Positions 25,472-34,361 are shown, counted from the first letter of the stretch. The stretch: DNA of 64,000 nt from Gillisia xinjiangensis (GCF_046298265.1 NZ_JBKAHK010000001.1:62001-126000), one strand, 5' to 3'. A program made the numbers and translations. Notes: generated from the sequence alone by a model not told the origin.

Positions 25472-26530
25472 ATGCAAAGAAGAAATTTTTTAAGAAACAT
25501 TGGAGTGGGCGGATTGTCAATATCACTATCCTCTTTTATATCGCCTGGCGGATTCTCTTCAATTCCCACTGAGAGTTCCAATTCACTTTTGCCAAACGGA
25601 TTATCTATTGGCGACACCATAGGAATTGTGAGCCCGGCATCGGCCATTTTTGAAACCGAGCCTTATGAGATTGCGGTTGAATCCTTTGAGGCCATGGGTT
25701 TAAAAGTGAAATTGGGTGAGTTTGTAAACAACAGGTTTGGACACCTTGGCGGAACGGATGAAGAACGGGCCAAGGAATTCAATGATATGTTTCGGGATCC
25801 GGAGGTAAACGCAGTGATAGCATTAAGAGGCGGTTCGGGGGCGGCAAGGATTCTGGATAAGATCGATTATGAGGCCATCGCAAAAAACCCAAAGATCTTT
25901 ATTGGCTACAGTGATATTACCGCACTCCATTTAGCAATCTATGCCAAGACCGGGTTAGTAACTTTTCACGGGCCGCTTGCCGTTTCTACCTGGAATAAAT
26001 TCAGCTATTCAATATTCAAACAAATTCTATTTGATAAACAGGCATTATTGCTTGAAAACCCCAAGGATACTGGCGATAATTTAACCCAGGTAACAAATAG
26101 AATAAGAACAATAACACCCGGAACAACACAGGGAGTTTTGCTTGGAGGAAACCTCTCTGTATTAACCGGAATTATGGGATCTGAATATTTTCCTTCTCAA
26201 TGGGAAAATAAGATCCTGTATCTTGAAGATATAGGAGAACAAATTTATGCGGTAGACAGAATGATGACCCAATTGAAACTTGGGGGAGTCCTGGATAAAA
26301 TTTCCGGATTTGTATTTGGAAAATGTACCAGTTGTGATCCGGGATCGGGATATGGATCTTTCACACTGGAAGAAGTGATAGACCATTATATCAAGCCACT
26401 GAATATCCCGGCGTATTCCGGAGCTATGTTTGGGCATATAAGCGATAACTCCACGATTCCAAATGGTTTACGGGCTGAGATCAACGCTGATAACGGAACC
26501 ATACAAATGCTTGCTCCTGCGGTAAGCTAA
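25472..26530 (+). CDS. LD-carboxypeptidase (S66 family) with Tat-like signal
   Basis: Removes the terminal D-Ala from tetrapeptides during peptidoglycan recycling, or cleaves related amide bonds (MccF-like). The 352-residue protein has a twin-arginine leader QRRNFLRNIG followed by a hydrophobic Ser-rich stretch, then IGIVSPASAIFE, ALRGGSGAARIL, the nucleophile Ser147 in IGYSDITALH, Glu in LEDIGEQIYAVDRM and His in FGHISDNSTIPNG, giving the Ser-Glu-His triad. Usual S66 enzymes are cytoplasmic, so an export signal suggests a periplasmic role; this is inference. It follows the PBP4-type gene. Confidence 0.85.
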   Translation: MQRRNFLRNIGVGGLSISLSSFISPGGFSSIPTESSNSLLPNGLSIGDTIGIVSPASAIFETEPYEIAVESFEAMGLKVKLGEFVNNRFGHLGGTDEERAKEFNDMFRDPEVNAVIALRGGSGAARILDKIDYEAIAKNPKIFIGYSDITALHLAIYAKTGLVTFHGPLAVSTWNKFSYSIFKQILFDKQALLLENPKDTGDNLTQVTNRIRTITPGTTQGVLLGGNLSVLTGIMGSEYFPSQWENKILYLEDIGEQIYAVDRMMTQLKLGGVLDKISGFVFGKCTSCDPGSGYGSFTLEEVIDHYIKPLNIPAYSGAMFGHISDNSTIPNGLRAEINADNGTIQMLAPAVS

Positions 26531-26538
26531 TATTGAAA

Positions 26539-26571
26539 AACGTGCTTTTTAGCTATAAAAAGTTTCACGTT
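26539..26571 (+). terminator. Possible terminator after the LD-carboxypeptidase gene
   Basis: AACGTG and CACGTT pair, with an inner TTTTTA/TAAAAA stem and asymmetric bulge. No T-run follows directly, so confidence is low. Confidence 0.4.
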
Positions 26572-26696
26572 CATTAAAAAAACATGGAGAACATACTTCG
26601 CTTTTATTCAACAAACTATGATGTCTTAACTCAAAAATCTGCTGAAATTAGAAAAACACATCCATTCAATTCCCAATTTTTTGATAACTTAGTAAT

Positions 26697-28223
26697 ATGA
26701 AAGACCACCAAAAGTTTATAGAACATATTCAAAAAGGCTATACCACAAAAGGAGATTTTATACACATGGGTGCAGCGATGCTGGAAGGATTGACTTTTCC
26801 CGAGGCCGCGGTAAAAATCCCATTAAAAACATTAAACCGGCATGGTCTTATTGCCGGGGCAACAGGAACCGGAAAGACAAAAACCCTGCAAATCCTTGCT
26901 GAAAATTTATCGGAAAAAGGTATTCCTGTTTTGATGATGGATATTAAAGGGGATTTAAGCGGTATTGCGATGCCAGCTAAGGAAAATGAAAAATTAACAG
27001 CCCGCCACAAAGCAATTGGTTTTGATTTTGAACCTATGGCATCCCCGGTGGAAATGATGAGCTTATCACAGCAGCCCGGGGTTCGCCTTCGGGCTACCGC
27101 CAGTGAATTTGGCCCGGTCCTTTTATCCCGGATCCTGGATCTTTCAGATGTACAAACCGGAATTCTTGCAATTATATTTAAATATTGCGACGATAATCAT
27201 TTGCCTTTGCTGGATTTAAAAGATCTAAAAAAGATCGTCCTCTTTGCAACAGATCAGGGAAAAGAGGAATTTGAAGAGAGCTACGGCAGGATGTCTAAAG
27301 CATCTACCGGAACCATTCTGCGGAAAATAGTCGCTCTTGAACAACAGGGAGCCGATTTATTTTTTGGAGAACCTTCATTTGATGTTCTGGATCTTGTTGG
27401 AAAAACTTCGGAAGGAAAAGGATATGTAAATATTATAAGGCTGAATGACATTCAGGAAAAACCAAAATTGTTCTCCACTTTTATGTTGAGTTTGCTGGCT
27501 GAAATTTATACCACTTTTCCTGAAAAAGGAGATAGTGACAAGCCGGAATTAGTACTGTTTATTGATGAGGCACATCTAATTTTCAAAGAGGCTTCAGGAG
27601 CATTGATGGATCAATTGGAAAGTGTCATAAAACTCATTCGCTCCAAAGGAATTGGTATATTTTTCGTCACCCAAAATCCAACCGATGTACCAAAGGAAAT
27701 ATTGAGTCAGTTAGGGTTAAAAATTCAGCATAGTCTAAGGGCCTTTACCGCAAATGATCGAAAAGCAATAAAATTAACCGCAGAAAATTATCCAATATCT
27801 GAATTTTATGATACCAAAACCGTGCTTACCTCGTTAGGAATAGGCGAAGCACTTATTTCGGTTTTAGACGAAAAAGGACGCCCTACTCCACTTGCTGCAA
27901 CTATGATGAGAGCTCCCGGTAGCAGGATGGACATTTTATCACCAGAGGAATTAACCAAAATTATTAGCAATTCTTCCTTAGCGGCCAAATACAATAAAAA
28001 TATAGACCGGGAAAGCGCTTATGAAATACTCGAACATAAAATAGAACGGGCTGAAAAGGAAGATGCCAGGGAAAAAGCAAAAGAAGAAAGGGAAAAAGTA
28101 AAACGTACTTCATCCAGAACTTCCGGAAGAAGCAGAAAAAGACAGGATCCAATTATTAAGGTTTTAACCAGCGCTACATTTATAAGAGGCGTAATGAGCA
28201 TATTAAACAAAGCATTTAAATAA
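26697..28223 (+). CDS. HerA-like ATPase (DUF853 family)
   Basis: A 508-residue P-loop ATPase of the FtsK-HerA superfamily. It has Walker A GATGTGKT (residues 54-61) in HGLIAGATGTGKTKTLQIL, Walker B LVLFIDEAH (about 283-291), a sensor-like VTQNPTD and the DUF853 C-terminal region with the GIGEALISVLDEKGRPTP block, ending in a Lys/Arg-rich tail. The family is widespread and its biological role is uncertain; DNA translocation is assumed by homology. No NurA-like nuclease is nearby. It is followed after 18 bp by a small lipoprotein gene, so the two probably share a transcript. Confidence 0.88.
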   Translation: MKDHQKFIEHIQKGYTTKGDFIHMGAAMLEGLTFPEAAVKIPLKTLNRHGLIAGATGTGKTKTLQILAENLSEKGIPVLMMDIKGDLSGIAMPAKENEKLTARHKAIGFDFEPMASPVEMMSLSQQPGVRLRATASEFGPVLLSRILDLSDVQTGILAIIFKYCDDNHLPLLDLKDLKKIVLFATDQGKEEFEESYGRMSKASTGTILRKIVALEQQGADLFFGEPSFDVLDLVGKTSEGKGYVNIIRLNDIQEKPKLFSTFMLSLLAEIYTTFPEKGDSDKPELVLFIDEAHLIFKEASGALMDQLESVIKLIRSKGIGIFFVTQNPTDVPKEILSQLGLKIQHSLRAFTANDRKAIKLTAENYPISEFYDTKTVLTSLGIGEALISVLDEKGRPTPLAATMMRAPGSRMDILSPEELTKIISNSSLAAKYNKNIDRESAYEILEHKIERAEKEDAREKAKEEREKVKRTSSRTSGRSRKRQDPIIKVLTSATFIRGVMSILNKAFK

Positions 28224-28241
28224 AGCCCAGGCAATAAAAGC

Positions 28242-28790
28242 ATGAAAAAAATAAGTATTCTACTAATAACAATCGTTTTTATAATTGGTTGTAATCGGAA
28301 TTCAGATCCATTTCTAATCGACAATACAAGGGTAGGCCAACTCACCAAGGAAATTAGGATCAATCAGCTGGACTCTATTTTCTCCAATGATTCTATAGTA
28401 AGAAATATCTCAGGAAATGAATTTCTAAATTCCACCAATAATATAGAAATCTATGATAAAGATGGCTCGCCGCTACTTATTCTGGAACCGGTGCAACAAT
28501 TTGATACCACAAGTACAATTGGGTATATTCAGATTTTGGATCCCAGGTATGAAACCATTAAAGGTTTAAATATAAACAGCACCTTTGGCGATGTGGTAGA
28601 GAAATACAAGATTTCCAGAATTGAAAATACTTTGAATTCAGCTGTGATATTTATAGATGAATTGAATTTATATCTCACCATAGATAAGCGGGAATTACCT
28701 TCCAGTTTAAGATATGATACGGATACCCGGATTTCGGCTTCTCAAATACCGGATAATGCGAAAATCAAATATTTTATGATTAGCTGGTAA
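28242..28790 (+). CDS. Lipoprotein of unknown function
   Basis: I do not recognise a family. The 182-residue protein has a clear lipoprotein signal, MKKISILLITIVFIIGC, with lipobox IIGC (Cys17). The mature part is mixed polar with a repeated theme around FGDVVEKYKISRIENTLNSA and ends KIKYFMISW, resembling small beta-rich domains that sense or bind, but this is only impression. It follows the HerA-like ATPase by 18 bp, an unusual pairing of a cytoplasmic ATPase with an envelope protein that may be only a shared transcript. Confidence 0.75.
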   Translation: MKKISILLITIVFIIGCNRNSDPFLIDNTRVGQLTKEIRINQLDSIFSNDSIVRNISGNEFLNSTNNIEIYDKDGSPLLILEPVQQFDTTSTIGYIQILDPRYETIKGLNINSTFGDVVEKYKISRIENTLNSAVIFIDELNLYLTIDKRELPSSLRYDTDTRISASQIPDNAKIKYFMISW

Positions 28791-28843
28791 TTCTGCTCAT
28801 GTTTAAGAAATGTTAATGTAAATGTTGGTTGAATTTCTTTGGT

Positions 28844-28851
28844 TACCTTTA
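28844..28851 (+). promoter_or_regulatory. Possible promoter -7 element of the 69-residue membrane protein
   Basis: TACCTTTA, one mismatch to TAnnTTTG, lies 24 bp before the ATG, with TTGG (28825-28828) 15-16 bp upstream as a weak -33. Confidence 0.35.
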
Positions 28852-28874
28852 CATCCTAACCAATAATTTACAGT

Positions 28875-29084
28875 ATGATTAAGATTTTAGCAGTTATAAT
28901 GTTAATAGGAGGTGCCATATCCTTAGTAATGGGCGTTCTTGGAATCTTTGGAAGTTTAGCTTTAGCGATAAGCCCCTGGCCATTGGCGATTTTGGGATTT
29001 GTATTTTTTATAGCTGGAATATCCATGCTGAAATACAGAAAAGATACAGATGAAGTGGCCGTAGATAATAAAAAAACAGAATAA
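28875..29084 (+). CDS. Small two-segment membrane protein
   Basis: A 69-residue protein with two hydrophobic segments (about 3-28 and 34-53), a short charged tail ending KKTE, and a glycine-rich first helix. No family is recognised and no Cys or His suggests catalysis. It has its own promoter-like element and lies between the lipoprotein gene and rluF. The translated sequence has normal amino-acid composition for an inner-membrane protein, which supports it as a real gene. Confidence 0.65.
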   Translation: MIKILAVIMLIGGAISLVMGVLGIFGSLALAISPWPLAILGFVFFIAGISMLKYRKDTDEVAVDNKKTE

Positions 29085-29094
29085 ATTTACTTTG

Positions 29095-29159
29095 GGGTAG
29101 CAAGTATATTTTTAAGAACAACCAAAAAAATGGTCTACTTATCTTTATATTTGCTACCC
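29095..29159 (+). promoter_or_regulatory. Inverted repeat enclosing the rluF promoter
   Basis: GGGTAGCAAGTATA (29095-29108) and TATATTTGCTACCC (29146-29159) are inverted copies matching at 13 of 14 positions. The right arm contains the -7 element TATATTTG (29146-29153), 24 bp before the rluF ATG. Two half-sites about 50 bp apart suit a regulator bound at two places with a loop. Confidence 0.55.
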
Positions 29160-29177
29160 TACTTTATTTAAAAAAAA

Positions 29178-30014
29178 ATGCAACTCACCCGTATAAATAA
29201 ATATCTAAGCGAAGCCGGTTTCTGTTCAAGACGTGAAGCTGACAAATTAATTGAGCAGGGACGAGTAACTATAAACGAAAACATCCCGGAGATGGGAACC
29301 AAAGTAGCAGAAAATGATGTTGTAAAAGTGGATGGGAAAACCATTATTAATCAGGATGAAAAACCTGTTTATCTTGCATTTAATAAACCTGTAGGTATTG
29401 TTTGCACCACAGACACGGGTGTTGAAAAAGACAACATTATAGACTACATAAACTATCCAAAACGTATTTTCCCAATAGGAAGACTTGATAAGGCCAGCGA
29501 AGGTCTTATTTTCTTAACAGATGATGGGGACATTGTAAACAAAATTCTGCGCGCCAGGAATAATCACGAAAAGGAATATATCGTCACCGTAAGCAGGCCC
29601 TTAACCTCCAATTTTCTTCAACGAATGAGCATGGGAGTTCCTATATTGGATACTATGACTAAAAAATGCGAGGTCGAGCGTTTGGGAAAATTTGATTTCA
29701 AAATCGTTCTCACACAGGGATTGAACAGGCAAATTAGAAGAATGTGTGAATATTTGGGATATGAAGTTATAAACCTGAAACGCACAAGGATCATGAATGT
29801 TATTTTAGACACTCCAACCGGCGAATGGCGCGATTTAACCGCCCAGGAATTAAAAACCTTAAATTCCATGGTTTCAGATTCTGAAAAAATAGAAAAACCT
29901 GTTCAAAAGGCTGAATCGCCCGAAAGGTCTAAAACTCAGGAAAAAAATGAGCCTAGAAGATCATTTAAAAATACTGAGAAACCTCGAGCCGGATCAAAAA
30001 AAAATAAATCTTAA
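29178..30014 (+). CDS. rluF: 23S rRNA pseudouridine synthase, RluF-type
   Basis: Isomerises uridine in 23S rRNA (U2604 for E. coli RluF). The protein of 278 residues has an N-terminal S4 domain (RINKYLSEAGFCSRREADKLIEQGRV) and the catalytic domain with the Asp in GRLDKASEGLIFLT, plus HEKEYIVTV, GVPILDTMTKKCEV and LTQGLNRQIRRMCEYLGYEV followed by LKRTRIMNV. These last blocks match RluF more closely than RluB/RluE. The last 50 residues form a Lys/Glu/Arg-rich tail absent from E. coli RluF, typical of Bacteroidota. Confidence 0.88.
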   Translation: MQLTRINKYLSEAGFCSRREADKLIEQGRVTINENIPEMGTKVAENDVVKVDGKTIINQDEKPVYLAFNKPVGIVCTTDTGVEKDNIIDYINYPKRIFPIGRLDKASEGLIFLTDDGDIVNKILRARNNHEKEYIVTVSRPLTSNFLQRMSMGVPILDTMTKKCEVERLGKFDFKIVLTQGLNRQIRRMCEYLGYEVINLKRTRIMNVILDTPTGEWRDLTAQELKTLNSMVSDSEKIEKPVQKAESPERSKTQEKNEPRRSFKNTEKPRAGSKKNKS

Positions 30015-30021
30015 CAGATAA

Positions 30022-30049
30022 TTGGCACTAAATAGCCATTATATCTTTA
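30022..30049 (+). promoter_or_regulatory. Putative promoter of the VOC-permease pair
   Basis: TTGG (30022-30025) and TATCTTTA (30042-30049) lie about 17 bp apart, both one base from the -33/-7 consensus, 35 bp before the ATG. Confidence 0.4.
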
Positions 30050-30083
30050 TAATTTTATAACAAACTAAAAACGAATTGATCAT

Positions 30084-30512
30084 ATGACTAATAAAGTTCA
30101 GCCATTTCACCTGGCAATTCCTGTTTTGGACTTAGAGACCAACCGAAGTTTTTACCGGGACACACTGGGCTGTACTGAAGGCAGAAGTAGTGATCATTGG
30201 GTTGATTTCAATTTTTTTGGACATCAGTTGGTGATCCACGTTCAGGAACCAGCTCCTACTTCGACTCACAAAGGAAATATAGTAGATGGAAAAGATGTTC
30301 CAATCCCACATTTTGGTGTTGTATTGGAATGGGATGTGTTTCAGGATTTTTCAGAAAAACTGAAAGGGAAAAATATTGAATTTGTAATTGAGCCCTACAT
30401 TCGTTTTAAAGGTAAAACAGGTGAGCAGGCAACTATGTTTTTTAAAGACCCGTCTGGTAATGCATTAGAATTTAAAGCTTTTAAAAACATTGACCAACTT
30501 TTCGCAAAATAA
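30084..30512 (+). CDS. VOC-superfamily (glyoxalase/bleomycin-resistance fold) protein
   Basis: A 142-residue soluble protein with the vicinal-oxygen-chelate pattern: PFHLAIPVLDLETNRSFYRDTLGC at the start, with the metal-binding His, DFNFFGHQLVIHV in the middle, PHFGVVLEW and the end FKDPSGNALEFKAF with the metal-binding Glu. The reaction is unknown; VOC proteins include lyases, dioxygenases and resistance proteins. It precedes a permease-like gene by only 8 bp, suggesting co-transcription. Confidence 0.85.
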   Translation: MTNKVQPFHLAIPVLDLETNRSFYRDTLGCTEGRSSDHWVDFNFFGHQLVIHVQEPAPTSTHKGNIVDGKDVPIPHFGVVLEWDVFQDFSEKLKGKNIEFVIEPYIRFKGKTGEQATMFFKDPSGNALEFKAFKNIDQLFAK

Positions 30513-30520
30513 GATTATAG

Positions 30521-31534
30521 ATGGATAGACTAAAACCCTCTTTAGTACGCCAGCTTTTCGTGCTGATGTTAATTATCTTTTTAGGGCTTTTAATATTTAA
30601 GGAAATCATTCCTTACTTTTCCGGTGTTCTGGGAGCAATCACATTATATGTTATTTTAAAAAAATGGATGGGAAAACTTCTGGCAAGGGGATGGAACAGA
30701 TCTCTGGCGGCCGCTTTATTAATGATAGTATCCTTCATTGGAATTTTGATCCCCATCTCGTTGATTGTTTTTATGCTTTCATCTAAAATTGGGAAAGCGG
30801 TAGTAAATTCAGAAAAGGTAATTAGAGCTATCAAGGGTCAAACAAATAAAGTTGAAGAATATTTTGGGTACAACCTCAGCAAAAGTATCGATAGTTCTGC
30901 CATAACAGAGTGGGTATCTACAAATCTACAGAGTTTGGCCGGCGGGACCTTTAATGCTTTTATCGCGATAGGTATCATGTATTTTATGCTTTATTACATG
31001 TTGATCAATAAAGAAAAAATGAAGGAATTGCTTAATACGTACATTCCATTAAACGATGAAAACATTAAACGCGTAGGAGTAGAAAGCGATATTTCGGTTC
31101 GTTCCAATGCCCTGGGAATTCCCCTGGTAGCATTAATTCAAGGGGTAATCGCATTGATTGGTTATCTTATCTTTGGAGTGCCGGATCCTTTTTTCTGGTT
31201 TGTAATTACCGCTGTTGGCTCTATGATACCGTTTATTGGAACGGCTATTGGAATAATTCCGGTTACCTTGCTTTTGTTATCTCAAGGACAAAACTGGCAG
31301 GCCATCGCGATTTTGATCTATGGATTTGTAGTAGTAGGTTCCACCGATAACCTGGTACGCTTGTATATTTTAGAAAGGCTCTCCAGCGTTCACCCATTGA
31401 TCACACTATTTGGAGTGGTTGTTGGAGTACCTCTTTTTGGATTTATTGGACTGATTTTTGGCCCTCTTTTAATATCGCTTTTCCTGTTGATCCTTAAAAT
31501 ATACAAAACAGAATATGGAAATGACACTTTATAA
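30521..31534 (+). CDS. AI-2E family transporter
   Basis: A 337-residue polytopic membrane protein of the AI-2E/PerM family, with about eight hydrophobic segments, a soluble stretch in the middle (IKGQTNKVEEYFGYNLSKSIDSS) and the conserved GVPDPFFWFVITAVGSMIPFIGTAIGIIP and ERLSSVHPLITLFGVVVGVPLFGFIGLIFGPLL regions. Members have been described as autoinducer-2 exporters or Na+/H+ antiporters; the substrate here is unknown. The start follows the VOC gene by 8 bp. Confidence 0.88.
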   Translation: MDRLKPSLVRQLFVLMLIIFLGLLIFKEIIPYFSGVLGAITLYVILKKWMGKLLARGWNRSLAAALLMIVSFIGILIPISLIVFMLSSKIGKAVVNSEKVIRAIKGQTNKVEEYFGYNLSKSIDSSAITEWVSTNLQSLAGGTFNAFIAIGIMYFMLYYMLINKEKMKELLNTYIPLNDENIKRVGVESDISVRSNALGIPLVALIQGVIALIGYLIFGVPDPFFWFVITAVGSMIPFIGTAIGIIPVTLLLLSQGQNWQAIAILIYGFVVVGSTDNLVRLYILERLSSVHPLITLFGVVVGVPLFGFIGLIFGPLLISLFLLILKIYKTEYGNDTL

Positions 31535-31561
31535 AATTAACCATTAAAAAAACACACAACT

Positions 31562-31957
31562 ATGTTTGGCAAAAAATCTAAATTAATAGACGAGGAATAT
31601 GTAAGTGGTGAAATCACTAAAATAAATGAAGATGACGTAGAAGTGGCTATGAGCAGCCAGGAAGCTATCGCTGATAAAATTGTTAATTCAAGTGTATTAA
31701 AAAAATATACAGAGCTTGGCAAGGTTATGTTTGGGATGCTGAAGGATTACCGTAAAGGAATTTATACCAATGTTCCCTGGTTTACAATTGCAGCGATCGC
31801 ATTTGCTTTTCTTTATATTTTGAATCCACTTGACATAATTCCCGATTTTATTCCTGGAATAGGATATATAGACGATTTTGCTGTATTTACGTTCGGACTG
31901 AAATTTATTGAATCTGATCTACACAAATATCTTGATTGGAAACTGGAGGAAGAGTAA
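31562..31957 (+). CDS. DUF1232 (YkvA-family) membrane protein
   Basis: A 131-residue protein with a charged N-terminal half and a DUF1232 hairpin near the end, marked by PWFTIAAIAFAFLYILNPLDIIPDFIPGIGYIDDFAVF. The Asn-Pro-x-Asp-x-Ile-Pro motif is the family signature; function is unknown. It follows the AI-2E gene by 27 bp and precedes a strong terminator, so it may be the last gene of the VOC-permease operon. Confidence 0.85.
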   Translation: MFGKKSKLIDEEYVSGEITKINEDDVEVAMSSQEAIADKIVNSSVLKKYTELGKVMFGMLKDYRKGIYTNVPWFTIAAIAFAFLYILNPLDIIPDFIPGIGYIDDFAVFTFGLKFIESDLHKYLDWKLEEE

Positions 31958-31990
31958 TTTTTTTTCCTGAAAACAAAGAAATAAAATTAA

Positions 31991-32025
31991 AGTAAAAAGC
32001 CGCAAAATGCGGCTTTTTACTTTTT
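31991..32025. terminator. Bidirectional terminator between the DUF1232 gene and folD
   Basis: AGTAAAAAGCCGCA and TGCGGCTTTTTACT form a 14-bp perfect stem with a 3-nt loop and then TTTT. It separates two convergent genes. Confidence 0.9.
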
Positions 32026-32041
32026 AAATATCAATCGAATT

Positions 32042-32926
32042 TTATATTTTCCCTCTGTGATTTTCGCGTGCCAACAGTGTGTTTTTAAGCAACATAGAAA
32101 CCGTCATTGGCCCAACCCCACCAGGTACCGGTGTGATATACGATGCTCTTTTACTTACATTATCAAAATCTACATCGCCTTTTAAAACATATCCTCTTTC
32201 TGCGTTTTCATCTGGCACTCTCGTTATCCCAACATCGATTACAACGGCATCATCCTTAATCATTTCGGCTTTTAGAAAATCGGGGATACCTACGGCGATG
32301 ATAATAATATCGGCCTGGGATGTAATTTGGGTAATATTCTTTGTGAACTCATGAGTAAGAGTGACCGTTGAATTGCCTGGGAAACCACTTCTTCCCATTA
32401 GAATGCTCATTGGGCGTCCAACGATATGGCTACGTCCTATTACCACCGTATGTTTCCCTTTTGTAGGAATATCATACCGCTCCAGCAATTCCAAAATCCC
32501 AAACGGTGTAGCCGGTATAAAAGAACTCATATCCAGCGACATTTTCCCGAAATTGGTTGGATGAAAACCATCTACATCCTTTTCAGGATCTACCGCCATC
32601 AAAACTTTTTGTGTGTCTATTTGCGGGGGAAGCGGTAACTGAACTATGAACCCATCAATATCATCATTTTCGTTGAGTTCTTTAATTTTCGCCATCAATT
32701 CCAGTTCGCTTATGGTAGATGACATTCTATATAAGGAAGATTCAAAACCAACTTTCTTACAGGCCTGAACTTTGCTATTCACATAGGTTAAACTTGCTCC
32801 ATCGCTTCCTACAATTATAGCGGCCAGATGTGGGATTTTTTCGCCCCGTTGTTTCATTTTTGTAACCTCTACAGCAATTTCATCTTTAATATCGTTGCTT
32901 GTTTTTTTACCATCCAGAATTATCAT
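32042..32926 (-). CDS. folD: Bifunctional methylenetetrahydrofolate dehydrogenase/methenyltetrahydrofolate cyclohydrolase
   Basis: Interconverts 5,10-methylene- and 10-formyl-tetrahydrofolate with NADP. The 294-residue protein has the catalytic TYVNSKVQACKKVGF (with the Tyr-x3-Lys pair), VQLPLPPQIDTQKVL, PATPFGILELLERY, the NADP-binding VIGRSHIVGRPMSILM, and the end PVPGGVGPMTVSMLLKNTL. Length is normal. FolE at 9178 feeds the same folate pool. Downstream it meets a convergent terminator; ffh lies 83 bp upstream on the same strand. Confidence 0.96.
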   Translation of the reverse strand: MIILDGKKTSNDIKDEIAVEVTKMKQRGEKIPHLAAIIVGSDGASLTYVNSKVQACKKVGFESSLYRMSSTISELELMAKIKELNENDDIDGFIVQLPLPPQIDTQKVLMAVDPEKDVDGFHPTNFGKMSLDMSSFIPATPFGILELLERYDIPTKGKHTVVIGRSHIVGRPMSILMGRSGFPGNSTVTLTHEFTKNITQITSQADIIIIAVGIPDFLKAEMIKDDAVVIDVGITRVPDENAERGYVLKGDVDFDNVSKRASYITPVPGGVGPMTVSMLLKNTLLARENHRGKI

Positions 32927-33009
32927 TTCAGTAATCGGTATTATAATTAGTTAGCTATCAAGGTAAGTTGATCTTTTTTTGAATTCATCAATCGGGCATT
33001 TGAGGATAT

Positions 33010-34338
33010 TTATTTCATTCCCTTCATCATCTGCATCATCTTTCTTCCGCCACCCCCTTGCATCATCTTCATCATTTTTCCCATCTGGCCAAATTGCTTT
33101 AATAATTGATTCACCTGCTGAACCGATGTTCCTGAACCTGTTGCAATTCTTTTCTTTCTGGATGCGTTTATAAGAGTAGGAGTACTTCGCTCTGCCTGGG
33201 TCATTGAATAAATAATCGCTTCTACATGTTTAAATGCATCATCATCAATATCAACATCTTTCAGCATTTTACCTGCACCCGGGATCATTCCCATAAGGTC
33301 TTTCATAGACCCCATTTTCTTTATTTGATGTAATTGAGTAAGAAAATCGTCAAAACCAAATTGATCTTTAGCAATTTTCTTCTGAAGTTTTCTTGCTTCC
33401 TCTTCATCATATTGTTCCTGTGCGCGTTCTACAAGGGAAACCACATCCCCCATTCCAAGAATCCTGTCGGCCATACGGGAAGGATAGAAAACGTCTATCG
33501 CATCCATTTTTTCACCGGTACCAATGAACTTTATCGGTTTTTTTACAACCGATTTAATGGAAATAGCTGCACCACCACGGGTATCACCATCAAGTTTTGT
33601 AAGAATTACCCCATCAAAATTCAGGCGGTCATTAAAGGCTTTCGCGGTGTTCACCGCATCCTGACCAGTCATGGAATCTACAACAAACAAGGTTTCATTT
33701 GGTTTGATCGCGGAATGGATATTTGCGATCTCTGTCATCATAGCTTCATCTACCGCCAAACGACCTGCGGTATCTATAATTACCACGTCATGCCCGTTTT
33801 GCTTTGCAAATGCGATTGCCGCCTGAGAAATATTAACAGGATCCTGATTTCCTTCATCACTAAATACCGCTACTCCTATTTGTTCACCAACTATTTGTAA
33901 CTGATTTATCGCTGCCGGTCTGTAAACATCACAGGCAACCAATAAAGGATTTTTAGTTTTTTTGGTTTTGAGATAATTCGCCAGTTTTCCAGAAAATGTG
34001 GTTTTACCACTCCCCTGTAAACCTGCCATTAAAATCACTGAAGGCTTTCCTGAAAGATCGATCCCTGCAGCCTCGCCTCCCATCAATTCGGTAAGCTCGT
34101 CTTTTACGAGTTTTACCATCATTTGTCCCGGCTTCAAGGCTGTCAAAACATCCTGTCCCATTGCTTTTTCCTTTACCGTGGTGGTAAATTCTTTAGCAAT
34201 TTTATAATTCACATCGGCATCAACAAGTGCCCTGCGAACTTCCTTTAAGGTTTCCGCTACGTTTACTTCCGTGATCTGGCCATGTCCCTTAAGGATGTGT
34301 AAGGCATTATCTAACTTATCGCTTAAACTATCGAACAT
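33010..34338 (-). CDS. ffh: Signal recognition particle protein Ffh
   Basis: The GTPase of the bacterial signal recognition particle that targets nascent membrane proteins to SecYEG. The 442-residue protein has the N and G domains with GLQGSGKTTFSGKLA (G1), DTAGR (G3) and TKLDGD (G4), and a C-terminal M domain rich in Met (GKMMKMMQGG, RKMMQMMKGMK) that binds 4.5S RNA and signal peptides. The 4.5S RNA gene and FtsY are not in the window. A -7 element is at 34384-34391 and a GC hairpin at 34362-34380 sits in the leader. Confidence 0.97.
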   Translation of the reverse strand: MFDSLSDKLDNALHILKGHGQITEVNVAETLKEVRRALVDADVNYKIAKEFTTTVKEKAMGQDVLTALKPGQMMVKLVKDELTELMGGEAAGIDLSGKPSVILMAGLQGSGKTTFSGKLANYLKTKKTKNPLLVACDVYRPAAINQLQIVGEQIGVAVFSDEGNQDPVNISQAAIAFAKQNGHDVVIIDTAGRLAVDEAMMTEIANIHSAIKPNETLFVVDSMTGQDAVNTAKAFNDRLNFDGVILTKLDGDTRGGAAISIKSVVKKPIKFIGTGEKMDAIDVFYPSRMADRILGMGDVVSLVERAQEQYDEEEARKLQKKIAKDQFGFDDFLTQLHQIKKMGSMKDLMGMIPGAGKMLKDVDIDDDAFKHVEAIIYSMTQAERSTPTLINASRKKRIATGSGTSVQQVNQLLKQFGQMGKMMKMMQGGGGRKMMQMMKGMK

Positions 34339-34361
34339 AATTCTACTTCTTATTTAAGTTG

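Noticed and set aside
33334..33900. 188-codon plus-strand open frame opposite ffh
   Set aside because: Ffh is intact and conserved over this stretch; the opposite frame has no family match or signal and is a chance by-product of codon bias.
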